DNA from: Conservatibacter flavescens
GTDB taxonomy: Bacteria; Pseudomonadota; Gammaproteobacteria; Enterobacterales; Pasteurellaceae
DNA: 64,000 bases
Assembly: GCF_002795425.1 (NCBI RefSeq)
Contig: NZ_PHHA01000010.1
Location: forward strand, 1 to 64,000
Direction: 5' to 3'
The translations under genes were made by a program, and so were the position numbers. Shown one piece after another: positions 8,511-17,116 of the stretch. Each line of letters opens with the position of its first letter. Within the stretch, counting starts at the first letter, position 1. Below the pieces are notes generated by a model. It was not told where the DNA came from and did not search any database. It was given only the letters and a program-made list of their open reading frames with translations.

Positions 8511-10007
8511 ATGTCCGATTATGCAATTGAAATCAGCAATGTTTATAAACATTTTGGCGGGGTCAAAGCCTTGCAAAATATTAATCTCAATGTAAAGCGC
8601 GGTGCTATTCATGCCTTAATTGGTGAAAATGGCGCAGGAAAATCGACCTTAATGAAAATCCTGTCGGGCATTTACATTAAAGATGGCGGTGAAATTAAAA
8701 TTAACGGTAAAACCGTTCATTTTACAAATCCCAAACAAAGTAAAGAAATGGGGATCGGGATTATCCATCAAGAATTAGCTTTAGCGCCTGATTTATCTGT
8801 TGCTGAAAATATTTTTTTAGATGATTTATCTTTTGGCGGGCCATTTATCAACTGGAAATTACTGAATAAAAAAGCGCAAGAGGCGCTAGAAAAGCTTGGT
8901 TTTCATATTGATCCGAAAATGCGTTTAGGCGATCTCAGTGTGGCTTATCAGCAAATGGTCGAAATAGCCAAAGCCCTTGCCAAAAATGTCAATATTTTGA
9001 TTTTGGATGAGCCTACCGCAGTATTAGCCGATCCAGAAATTGATATTTTGTTTGAAAATCTGAAAAAACTCCAAGCAAGCGGCGTGACGATTATTTATAT
9101 TTCCCACCGTCTAGAAGAGTTGTTCCGTATTTCCGATACCATCACAGTTATCAAAGATGGCGCAACGGTTATTGAATTAGATCCTAAAACCTCAACCGAA
9201 GATGATGTGATTACTAATATGGTTGGGCGTGAGCTTCAAAGTTTATATCCAGCCAAAACGCCTTGCCAAGATATAGAAATGCTGCGAGTCAGCCATCTAA
9301 ACCGTAAAAACTTACTTAACGATATTTCGTTATCTGTCAATAAAGGGGAAATCGTTGGGCTAGCCGGATTAGTCGGCGCAGGTCGAACCGAAGTGGCAAG
9401 ATGTATTTTCGGCATTGATAAATTTAACTCAGGTGAAATTTATAAAGATGGACAAAAATTACGATTAAATAGCGTCGTGGATGCGATGAATTATGGCATA
9501 GGATTAGTGCCTGAAAGCCGAAAAGAACAAGGAGCAGTACTCTCTCGTTCAATTTTGGAAAATATGACAATGTCTTCTCTAGATAAAATCACCCCATTTT
9601 GCCTTATTGATCACACCAAAGAACGGCAACTTGGCGAATAATTATCACATTTATTACAAATCCGTCTCGGTAAATTAACTGACCCGGTATCCAGCTTAAG
9701 CGGTGGCAATCAACAAAAAGTCGTTCTCGCAAAATGGCTAAATACTGATTGTGATTTTCTGATTTTAGATGAGCCCACACGCGGTGTCGATGTCGGCGCT
9801 AAATCAGAAATTTATCGAATTATCTCAGATTTAGCGAAAACCGGTTATGGCTTATTAGTGATTTCCTCTGAACTCATCGAATTAATCGGTCTCTGTCATC
9901 GAGTGTATGTAATGAGTGAGGGCAATATTACAGGTGAATTAAAAGAGAATGAAATCACCGAAGAAAATATTATGCGCTTAGCCATTCCAAAACGAGCAAC
10001 AAATTAG
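8511..10007 (+). pseudogene. Sugar ABC transporter ATPase (RbsA type) interrupted by an in-frame TAA
   Basis: A double-ATPase protein of the RbsA/XylG/MglA type would run from 8511 to the TAG at 10005-10007, about 498 codons. A single TAA at 9639-9641 stops it after 376 residues. The first half is intact: Walker A GENGAGKST near residue 40 and Walker B ILILDEPTAVL. The second Walker A region GLAGLVGAGRTEVARC is before the stop, but the second signature [15 protein letters not shown] and Walker [13 protein letters not shown] come after it, in the same frame. There is no frameshift, so a CAA-to-TAA change is the simplest cause. Partners on both sides are intact. The allele is either recently dead, read through, or a sequencing error. 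The permease starts 9 bases after the TAG. Confidence 0.88.
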
Positions 10008-10016
10008 GAGTAACTC

Positions 10017-10982
10017 ATGAGCCAATCAAATGAATCCATATTCAAAAAAGTCTATACATTGCTTTTAACTCACTCAACTTTAGTTTTCTTTATTGTGATG
10101 TTAGTCGCAGCTGCATTTTTATCTGATCGATTTTATACGGTCAATAATATCACTAACGTCTTACGACAAAGCGTTCCCCTTGGTATTGTTGCATTAGGTT
10201 TATTATTTGTCATTTTAACCGGCGGCATTGATTTATCTGTCGGTTCCATCATGGCTTTAGTTTCCGTTGCTGTCGCCTTATGGATTCCCGATTATGGCAT
10301 ATTCGGCAGTAGCCTATTTGCCATCGCTTTAGGGGCATTTATTGGTGCCGGTGCAGGTATTCTTATTGCCTATTTCAAAGTCGCCCCCTTTGTCGCCACG
10401 CTCGCAATGATGACCATTGCACGAGGCATTTCCCTCATTATCTCAAAAGGCCAACCCGTCTTTATCGACAATGTCGCTTTCACTGATTTTGGCACCGCCA
10501 ATTTATTGAATATTCCTACTTTATTTTGGGTCTTACTCCTTATCTTAGCGTTTGCGCTATTTATTTACAAAAAAACCGCTTTCGGTCGATTGGTAATCTC
10601 CTTAGGTAGTAATGAAGTCGCCACTCAATTTGCCGGAATCCGAGTAGAACGCTATAAATTCGCAGTATATGTCATCAGTGGTATTGCATGTGCAGTTGCC
10701 GGTATTCTTGCAACAACACGTACCGGCGTAGGATCACCTGTTTTTGGCATTGGCTTTGAACTTGATGCTATCGCAGCCGTAGTTATCGGAGGAGCCAGTT
10801 TATCCGGTGGGCGAGGTACGGTCATTAATACGCTAATCGGTGTGTTAATTCTTAGCATTATCTCTAATGTCATGAATTTAATGAACATTCCAGGCTACCA
10901 TCAACAGGTTGTAAAAGGCGGCATCATTATCTTGGCGGTATTGTTGGAAAGTTTAAAAAACAAACAGCAATTAAGTCGTTAA
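10017..10982 (+). CDS. Sugar/polyol ABC transporter permease (RbsC type)
   Basis: Integral inner-membrane protein of 321 residues, about eight to ten hydrophobic helices, of the branched sugar permease family. Family blocks are GIVALGLLFVILTGGIDLSVGSIMAL, split here as GIDLSVGS near residue 70, then VAPFVATLAMMTIARG and GFELDAIAAVVIGGASLSGGRGT near the C terminus. It should form the channel for the binding protein at 7491-8447. Its only visible ATPase partner is the interrupted gene just upstream. AGGAG precedes the ATG. Confidence 0.9.
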   Translation: MSQSNESIFKKVYTLLLTHSTLVFFIVMLVAAAFLSDRFYTVNNITNVLRQSVPLGIVALGLLFVILTGGIDLSVGSIMALVSVAVALWIPDYGIFGSSLFAIALGAFIGAGAGILIAYFKVAPFVATLAMMTIARGISLIISKGQPVFIDNVAFTDFGTANLLNIPTLFWVLLLILAFALFIYKKTAFGRLVISLGSNEVATQFAGIRVERYKFAVYVISGIACAVAGILATTRTGVGSPVFGIGFELDAIAAVVIGGASLSGGRGTVINTLIGVLILSIISNVMNLMNIPGYHQQVVKGGIIILAVLLESLKNKQQLSR

Positions 10983-11020
10983 GTGAAAGTCATTTCAAAA
11001 CATCAATAATAGGTAAGCAT

Positions 11021-11308
11021 ATGGGATTATTTAAATCAAAACAGGTCACAGACAAACAAGATAAAACAAATTTATCTACATTGGCTACTGACATTATTAC
11101 AGCCTGCGGTGGCAAGGAAAATATTAACCAAGTAGATTCCTGTATCACCCGCTTAAGACTGAATATAAATGATGTGGATAAAATCAATTATTCAGCATTT
11201 GAACATTTAGGCGCAAAAGGCGTTGTATTATCTGAAAATAACCAACTTCAACTGATTTATGGCACTAAGGCACACCTGATATTGGAAAAATTGAAAACGT
11301 TAATCTAA
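11021..11308 (+). CDS. Stand-alone PTS EIIB (glucose-type) domain protein
   Basis: A 95-residue protein consisting of little more than one glucose-family EIIB domain. The segment ITACGGKENINQVDSCITRL carries the phospho-accepting cysteine in its usual D-x-C-x-T-R-L-R setting, at about residue 47. The C-terminal GAKGVV...QLIYGTKAHLI also fits the domain. EIIB domains normally pass phosphate from EIIA to a sugar entering through EIIC, yet no EIIC or EIIA is present here and the operon's transporter is an ABC system. A regulatory role, for example as a phosphorylation-dependent sensor for the ROK regulator or the kinase, is possible but not shown. It lies 38 bases after the permease gene and 33 before rbtD, with its own AGGT ribosome-binding site. 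Confidence 0.8.
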   Translation: MGLFKSKQVTDKQDKTNLSTLATDIITACGGKENINQVDSCITRLRLNINDVDKINYSAFEHLGAKGVVLSENNQLQLIYGTKAHLILEKLKTLI

Positions 11309-11341
11309 GCATTTATCACATAGAAACATGAAGGAGAAAAT

Positions 11342-12070
11342 ATGACAATTCTTACAGGAAAAGTCGCCGCAATAACAGGGGCAGCCTCAGGAATCGGATT
11401 AGCCTGTGCAAAAGCCTTACTTGACGCAGGCGCGAAAGTCGTATTGATAGACCGAGACAGTGCCAAATTACAAGATCTTGTGGCTGAGCTGGGAGAAAAC
11501 GCGTTCGGTTTGGAAATTGATCTATTAAATCCACAGCAAGTCTCCGAAGAAATGCTACCCAAGATTTTAGCATTAACCGGAAGATTGGATATTTTTCATG
11601 CGAATGCTGGCGCTTATATCGGTGGGGCTGCCGCTGAAGGCGATCCGGATGTGTGGGATAAAGTTTTAAACCTGAATGTTAATGCATCATTCCGCGCCGC
11701 CAGAGCCGTATTGCCACACTTTATTGCTCAAAAATCAGGTGATCTGGTGTTTACGAGTTCGATCGCCGGCGTTGTACCTGTGGTTTGGGAGCCGATTTAT
11801 ACCGCATCGAAATTTGCTGTTCAGGCATTTGTTCATTCAACACGACGTCAAGTTTCACAATATAACGTACGAGTTGGTGCGGTGTTACCAGGCCCGGTGG
11901 TAACTGCATTATTAGACGACTGGCCAAAAGCCAAAATGGAAGAGGCTTTAGCAAATGGGAGTTTAATGCAGCCTATCGAAGTGGCAGAAGCGGTTTTATT
12001 TATGGTATCTCGGCGACAAGGCGTAACCGTGAGAGATTTAGTTATCGTGCCAAGTACAGTAGATTTATAA
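11342..12070 (+). CDS. rbtD: Ribitol 2-dehydrogenase
   Basis: SDR enzyme of 242 residues that oxidises ribitol to D-ribulose with NAD+. The cofactor motif TGAASGIG is at about residues 12-19, [10 protein letters not shown] near 84-93, the catalytic serine in [10 protein letters not shown] and the catalytic YTASK near 150. Long stretches such as [19 protein letters not shown] and [11 protein letters not shown] look nearly identical to the Klebsiella ribitol dehydrogenase as I recall it. This gives the operon its best substrate clue: ribitol, possibly with D-arabinitol handled by the first dehydrogenase. It is the last gene, followed by a strong hairpin. AAGGAG precedes the ATG. Confidence 0.9.
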   Translation: MTILTGKVAAITGAASGIGLACAKALLDAGAKVVLIDRDSAKLQDLVAELGENAFGLEIDLLNPQQVSEEMLPKILALTGRLDIFHANAGAYIGGAAAEGDPDVWDKVLNLNVNASFRAARAVLPHFIAQKSGDLVFTSSIAGVVPVVWEPIYTASKFAVQAFVHSTRRQVSQYNVRVGAVLPGPVVTALLDDWPKAKMEEALANGSLMQPIEVAEAVLFMVSRRQGVTVRDLVIVPSTVDL

Positions 12071-12095
12071 AAATATCGCCTAACACACCAAACAT

Positions 12096-12130
12096 AAATC
12101 ACGGTGTTCCTGCTTGAAACACCGTGATTT
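12096..12130. terminator. Bidirectional terminator between rbtD and uhpT
   Basis: AAATCACGGTGTT (12096-12108) pairs perfectly with AACACCGTGATTT (12118-12130) across a 9-base loop. It lies between the convergent ends of the polyol operon and uhpT. Confidence 0.85.
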
Positions 12131-12162
12131 AGCGAGCTAGTTACCGACAGAGTAAATTAAAC

Positions 12163-13536
12163 CTACTTACCTTTTAATTTTCTAATTTTTTTCTCTTCCG
12201 CAATCGCCACAAAAGCTAATAACACAATACAACATACGACGGAAATATCTAATGCAGCGAAAGTACCTGCCCAACCCGTTAAACCAAAAATAGGCGTACC
12301 ATCGGCAATCATACCTAATCCTAATTTTGCAAAACTATCTCCAATTAAATAAGCGAATGTGCCTTTAATCCCATCTGCTACAGCGACACCTTTTTTCGGC
12401 ACAAATCCTACCGCCGCGACACCGATTAATAACTGAGGACCAAACACTAAGAAACCAAGTGCAAATAATGTAACTAAATACGCAATTTCATTTGTTGCAT
12501 ATTGATAATATTGCAACGCAAAGATAATCAAACCTAACGCAATACAAGCCATTAACGCTCGACGACCATTTGCTAAATCCGATAACCAACCCCATAAGAA
12601 TGTCCCGACTAATGCGCCAACTTCAAATAAAGCAAAACCGGAAATTGCAGCATCTTTTGAAAACCCTAACTGTTCATAAGCATACACCGGAGACCACTGA
12701 TCGATCCCAATACGCACAATATAAAGGAAAATATTCGCAAAACATAACAACCAAATGACTTTATTTTTTAACACATATTTCTGAAAAATCTGCCATTTTG
12801 TTAATTGCTCTTCTTCCGCAAGGCGATCTTCTTCACTCACCTCTTCATCAAACAGCTCCTCAGCCTTACCCAAACCATAAGCTTCTGGCGAGTCAGAACC
12901 ATAACGTAAGCCGATAAAACCAATAATTAATGCAATAATTGATGGAAAGATAAACATACCAATAACATGTCCATCAAAAAAGACATTCGCCCCAAACAAC
13001 GCAACCGCAGCGGCCCCCGCCCCTCCAGCATTATGGGATAAATTCCACATACCTAAATACGCACCACGTTTTTTACGAGGCGTCCATTTAGTAATGGTAG
13101 AATAACTTGATGATCCTCCTGTGGATTGGAAAAAACCACTCAATGCATAAAAAGCGATCATACCAAATAGGGCAACACTTCCCCCACCCATACTGGCACT
13201 AAACCCAAGCATACAAATCGCGGATAGAATCAGCATAAAGGGAACAAATTGTTTGGTATTTTTACCGTCTGCATAATAAGACACTACGGTTTTACCGATA
13301 CCATAAGTGATGGAGAACCCCAACCCGATTAAGCCAAGATCCGTTTTGGTTAAACCATAGGTTTCAATCATATCGTTTTGAGCAACATTAAAATTCTTAC
13401 GAATCAAATACATTGCCATATAACCGATAAAAACCACTAAATAAGATTGCATGAATGGTTTAAACCACATTTTACGACGCTCTTCCACTGGAAGGTCTAA
13501 TGTTGGTTTACGCACTTCATTAAGAAATTTAAGCAT
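12163..13536 (-). CDS. uhpT: Hexose-phosphate:phosphate antiporter UhpT
   Basis: Major facilitator of the organophosphate:phosphate antiporter family, 457 residues with about 12 membrane helices. It imports glucose-6-phosphate and related hexose phosphates in exchange for phosphate. The N terminus ([20 protein letters not shown]), the block [15 protein letters not shown] and the ending [18 protein letters not shown] follow E. coli UhpT rather than GlpT. The central loop [17 protein letters not shown] also matches. The E. coli uhpABC sensor genes are absent nearby. Instead a binding-protein gene lies upstream on the same strand, and a CRP site and a perfect 7-1-7 palindrome sit in the 189-base gap. 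AGAGG precedes the ATG. Confidence 0.95.
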   Translation of the reverse strand: MLKFLNEVRKPTLDLPVEERRKMWFKPFMQSYLVVFIGYMAMYLIRKNFNVAQNDMIETYGLTKTDLGLIGLGFSITYGIGKTVVSYYADGKNTKQFVPFMLILSAICMLGFSASMGGGSVALFGMIAFYALSGFFQSTGGSSSYSTITKWTPRKKRGAYLGMWNLSHNAGGAGAAAVALFGANVFFDGHVIGMFIFPSIIALIIGFIGLRYGSDSPEAYGLGKAEELFDEEVSEEDRLAEEEQLTKWQIFQKYVLKNKVIWLLCFANIFLYIVRIGIDQWSPVYAYEQLGFSKDAAISGFALFEVGALVGTFLWGWLSDLANGRRALMACIALGLIIFALQYYQYATNEIAYLVTLFALGFLVFGPQLLIGVAAVGFVPKKGVAVADGIKGTFAYLIGDSFAKLGLGMIADGTPIFGLTGWAGTFAALDISVVCCIVLLAFVAIAEEKKIRKLKGK

Positions 13537-13623
13537 AATGTGCCTCTTTTAGAACAATGTGATATTTGGGCAGATATTACGCAATTTCCATAAAATTGGC
13601 TTGAGACAAGCTTTTATAAAAGA

Positions 13624-13638
13624 TAGGAATTATTCCTA
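13624..13638. promoter_or_regulatory. Perfect 7-1-7 palindrome upstream of uhpT
   Basis: TAGGAAT-T-ATTCCTA, 88-102 bases upstream of the uhpT ATG and 24 bases downstream of a CRP site. The symmetry suggests a site for a dimeric regulator. A second dyad CCTAG (13635-13639) / CTAGG (13652-13656) overlaps it. The regulator is unknown. Confidence 0.5.
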
Positions 13639-13662
13639 GATTGAGGGATTACTAGGGAAAAA

Positions 13663-13678
13663 TGTGATATACCTCACA
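13663..13678 (-). promoter_or_regulatory. CRP-cAMP site upstream of uhpT
   Basis: TGTGA-TATACC-TCACA is a perfect match to the CRP core, with A/T flanks (AAA on one side, TTT on the other). It is 127-142 bases upstream of uhpT and downstream of the binding-protein gene, so activation of uhpT by CRP is the likely purpose. Confidence 0.85.
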
Positions 13679-13725
13679 TTTCTCCCTATAAAAGTAAAAT
13701 TCACTTTTTAAGAAAAATTTCGGCC

Positions 13726-14835
13726 TTATTTAACATCATCAGCACGAATGGCTTTGACTGGAAACAACCCTAATTCACCCGCTGATGATTTGCCTTGTAC
13801 ATCACCAACAAACAAAGCGATTTTAGCGCGAAATGCTTCAACGGCTTCACGATCTGCCATAAATGCTTCAAACTGCTTTAAATTAGCATTTGGATATTGC
13901 CAAATTGGCTTGTAGCCTTGTGGTGCTGGCACATCTTCACGCACCGACCACATATACCACACATTTTGTTGTGTATCTTTATCCAATAACCAGCTTAAAT
14001 AGAGTTTCGCTGCTGCTGGGTGTTTAGCCTCTTTTAAAATTGCCGCACGCTGCGCCCATGCAACAAATCCACCTTGTTCAGGCAACATAAATTGAGATTG
14101 AGCCTCAGCACTTGGTTTTAACATACCGTCTGTTGAAAAAGTGGTAGCATATTTGCCAGATTCCACATCGTCCGCTGGCGCTTGTGTTCCACGCACAAAG
14201 TGCGGTTCATTTTGCATGAGTTTTTCAAGCCACTGCCAACCGTTTTCATCGATCATCTGTTTATATTGGAACAAAACTGCATCGTCATCGTTTGGATAAG
14301 TAGAGATAATTTTTCCCTTTAAAGCCGGATTTAAGTAATCTTTCGCTTCACGAGGAGCAGGAATATCTCCTAATGCCTTCTGGTTGTTTACGTTACTAAA
14401 AGCATCTACAAACACGCCTGTCCAAGCACCATCTTGATCTTTAAAATCCGCGTAAACCTTGTCCCAGCCTAGTGGTTTATATGGCATTAACACACCTTCG
14501 GCTTTCCATTTCGGAAAATCTTGTAAGGTTTGTAGTTGTACTACGTCTGCCACCACATTTTTCACCTCAATTTGATAGTTAATACGGGCATCGTGAATTT
14601 TGCTGTAATCCACAATCGTATCTAAAATGATACCTGGGAAGCGTTTTTCAAAAGCCGCTTTAATGCCATCTTGTTGATCAGGCGTATCGCCACCTGCGTA
14701 AACAACCAAACGGCCACCTTCTTTGAGCGCGGCTTGGTATAATTCATCTAAACTTTGAGTTTCAACGCCATTTTTCGCCTGAACACCAAATGCAATCACA
14801 CTACCTAATACTAAGGTCACTAAATTTTTAATCAT
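13726..14835 (-). CDS. Orphan periplasmic solute-binding protein (family 1, Fe3+/sugar-phosphate type)
   Basis: Secreted binding protein of 369 residues. The signal peptide runs MIKNLVTLVLGSVIAFGVQA, followed by a mature domain of the SBP_bac family 1 type, with GGRLVVYAGGDTPDQQDGI near residue 40 and DAFSNVNNQ mid-protein. No permease or ATPase gene adjoins it. Family relatives include ferric-ion binders, AfuA (shown in Actinobacillus to bind sugar phosphates) and HptA of Staphylococcus, which senses glucose-6-phosphate and controls uhpT. Here it lies directly upstream of uhpT on the same strand, so hexose-phosphate binding, as capture or sensing, is an attractive inference. A ferric role cannot be excluded given the siderophore genes on the other side. 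GGGAG precedes the ATG. Confidence 0.75.
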   Translation of the reverse strand: MIKNLVTLVLGSVIAFGVQAKNGVETQSLDELYQAALKEGGRLVVYAGGDTPDQQDGIKAAFEKRFPGIILDTIVDYSKIHDARINYQIEVKNVVADVVQLQTLQDFPKWKAEGVLMPYKPLGWDKVYADFKDQDGAWTGVFVDAFSNVNNQKALGDIPAPREAKDYLNPALKGKIISTYPNDDDAVLFQYKQMIDENGWQWLEKLMQNEPHFVRGTQAPADDVESGKYATTFSTDGMLKPSAEAQSQFMLPEQGGFVAWAQRAAILKEAKHPAAAKLYLSWLLDKDTQQNVWYMWSVREDVPAPQGYKPIWQYPNANLKQFEAFMADREAVEAFRAKIALFVGDVQGKSSAGELGLFPVKAIRADDVK

Positions 14836-14956
14836 ACAAAATCTCCCATTGTTAATCTCACTTAAAAAATGTTAAGTGCGTGTATTTTACTTTTTTTAAA
14901 AATGAAAAAAATAGGGAAATATGAAATAGATTTTTTACTAAAAAGAAATAATAAAT

Positions 14957-14989
14957 CAGAGCGAACAGTCACAATAACCATTCGCTCTG
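14957..14989 (-). terminator. Terminator of the siderophore receptor operon
   Basis: CAGAGCGAA (14957-14965) and TTCGCTCTG (14981-14989) form a 9-bp stem with a 15-base loop, 18 bases past the receptor stop codon. A T-rich stretch follows on the minus strand. Confidence 0.7.
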
Positions 14990-15007
14990 CAAAAATATAG
15001 TGAAGAA

Positions 15008-17092
15008 TTAGAACTTATATGACACAGTTGCCGTGCCACTAATTCCCTCACCATAATAGCAATAAGAACCATCGCAAGCGGCGATATATTTGCGATTGCC
15101 CACATTATCAAGATTCACTTGGGCACTCCAATTCTCATTAATTGTGTAACGCGCAAATAAATCCACTACAGTATACGATGGGACTTTTGTACCTTTATAA
15201 GACACCCATGAAGCCCCATCAATTTTACTTTTACCCACATAACGCACACCGGCTCCCGCAGTTAAACCTGATAATACACCATCAGTGAAATTATAGGCCA
15301 CTCGCACACTAGCATTATGTTTAGCATAAAGTGGGTTATAATAATTACCACTCGTCGTTTTATCAAAACGAGTTTGATAAGTATAGGCTAACTGAGCACT
15401 CACGTTATCCGTAATATTGCCTTGCACTTGTACTTCAATACCTTTGCGATCTGCCGTATCACCGCTAACTGAATTCCCTGTACCATTTGTATTAGACACT
15501 AATGCACCTTTATCTTTCGCTTTATAGGCAGCAACAGAAATCAAGCCATCAAACCAAGTTGGTAAATATTTCACACCAACTTCGTATTGCTGGGTCGTCT
15601 GTGGATCGTATAATCGCTGTGTGCCACTTAAGCCTGAAGGCAAGCGAAACGACTCACTATAAGCAAAATATGGATTTAGCCCCATTGGCGAATAATACAT
15701 GATAGAGCCCGAATAAGACGTATGATTTTTCTTAATAGATTGCCCGTTTAGCTCCTCGCTTTTAGCTCGGTCATGACGAATACCAGCACTAATGCCAACA
15801 GTATTAAATAATTTCACACTATCTTGCAAATAAAAACCGGTTTGACGATTTTTTGTCATCACATGAGGCATAACTGAAGTATCAACCCCTACACCATAGT
15901 TAGGATTGAAGATATTGACCAAACTTGGAGTGACCGGAGATGGTTGTGGAAACGGCGCATAAGATTGATAACGCCCATCTGTTTTTTGATAACGATAATC
16001 CACACCCACAACAAGAGTATTATCAATATGTTCATTAAATTTTGCATTCCAAGTCAAACGATTATCTGCACTATGACTTGTGGCTTTACCATCATTAAAT
16101 ACTGCATCACGCGTTGCCTGATATGTTGTAGGATCAACATAAGACCAAACATAAGTACCCAAATGATAATTATCAATATAAGTATAACGATAATTAGAAC
16201 TAAACGTTATATCATCGGTAAACTTATGGCTAAATTCATAACCTAGAGAATATTGTTTATTCGTCTCTGTATCCACACTTGGATCACCTAAATTCGTATG
16301 CACACCAACTTTTTGCCCGTCCATTCTTATTAACGATCCTGTCATTGGCACAAAATTACTGCTTGGCGCGCCAACATCTTTTTGTACGCTACCTAATAAC
16401 GTCAATTGGGTTCGTTCCGAAATATCCCAAGTTAATGATGGCGCAAAATAGTAGGTTTCATTCCAAGTACCCGCCCAATCACCGTCAGTCTTACTATACG
16501 CCCCCACAACGCGATAGCGTAAAGAATTATCTGCATTTAAACGGCCGGTATAATCAACTCCCACTCCACGTTGATTCTTGTTACCCGCGAATACGGTGAC
16601 TTCACCTTGTCCAATTTGATCTTTATGTGGGCGTTTACTGATATAGTTAATCAAACCACCTGATAACGCAGCACCATAAGTCATAGAGTCTGCACCTTTA
16701 ATGATTTCCACCGCCTCTAATCCAAATGTTTCCACATGTGGTTGATAAAAACCTTGTTGTAAAATAGGCGTACCATCAATGGATTGAGTTGCATCAGTGC
16801 CACGAATTCGAAACCAGTTTGTATTGGTATCTGAACCATATGCCTGATTCGTAAATCCAGCTTGGTAGCGTCCCAACTCGTCTGCTTTCTCAATGTGCTG
16901 TTCTTGTAAAACCGCTTGGTTCATCACAGTGACTGATTTCGCTTGCTCAAAAGGATTAATTTCTAATTTGTTCATCGACCCCACGACTTCTATCGCATCA
17001 AGGGCTTCTGTATCATTTTGCTCTGCGAATACTGGCTGCATGGCTAGCATTACAGCTGTCGCTGTTGCACTATATACAAAGTATTTTTTCAT
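15008..17092 (-). CDS. TonB-dependent siderophore receptor (outer membrane)
   Basis: Outer-membrane receptor of 694 residues. A signal peptide (ending PVFA) is followed by a Ton box-like DAIEVVG at about residues 31-37, a plug domain (FEQAKSVTVMNQ, FRIRGTDATQSIDG, VEIIKGADSMTYG, SGGLINYISKRP) and a 22-strand barrel ending VSYKF. The plug sequence is of the FhuE/FpvA siderophore type. It should bring ferric hydroxamate-like siderophores into the periplasm for FhuD, using TonB-ExbBD energy. A cysteine pair near the C terminus (AACDGSYCYYG) may form a disulphide in a surface loop. It is the last gene of the fhuCDB-exporter-receptor operon, 24 bases after the exporter gene. The exact siderophore is unknown. 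Confidence 0.88.
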   Translation of the reverse strand: MKKYFVYSATATAVMLAMQPVFAEQNDTEALDAIEVVGSMNKLEINPFEQAKSVTVMNQAVLQEQHIEKADELGRYQAGFTNQAYGSDTNTNWFRIRGTDATQSIDGTPILQQGFYQPHVETFGLEAVEIIKGADSMTYGAALSGGLINYISKRPHKDQIGQGEVTVFAGNKNQRGVGVDYTGRLNADNSLRYRVVGAYSKTDGDWAGTWNETYYFAPSLTWDISERTQLTLLGSVQKDVGAPSSNFVPMTGSLIRMDGQKVGVHTNLGDPSVDTETNKQYSLGYEFSHKFTDDITFSSNYRYTYIDNYHLGTYVWSYVDPTTYQATRDAVFNDGKATSHSADNRLTWNAKFNEHIDNTLVVGVDYRYQKTDGRYQSYAPFPQPSPVTPSLVNIFNPNYGVGVDTSVMPHVMTKNRQTGFYLQDSVKLFNTVGISAGIRHDRAKSEELNGQSIKKNHTSYSGSIMYYSPMGLNPYFAYSESFRLPSGLSGTQRLYDPQTTQQYEVGVKYLPTWFDGLISVAAYKAKDKGALVSNTNGTGNSVSGDTADRKGIEVQVQGNITDNVSAQLAYTYQTRFDKTTSGNYYNPLYAKHNASVRVAYNFTDGVLSGLTAGAGVRYVGKSKIDGASWVSYKGTKVPSYTVVDLFARYTINENWSAQVNLDNVGNRKYIAACDGSYCYYGEGISGTATVSYKF

Positions 17093-17116
17093 TTCAGTTC
17101 CTTATTTAGGTTTAGA

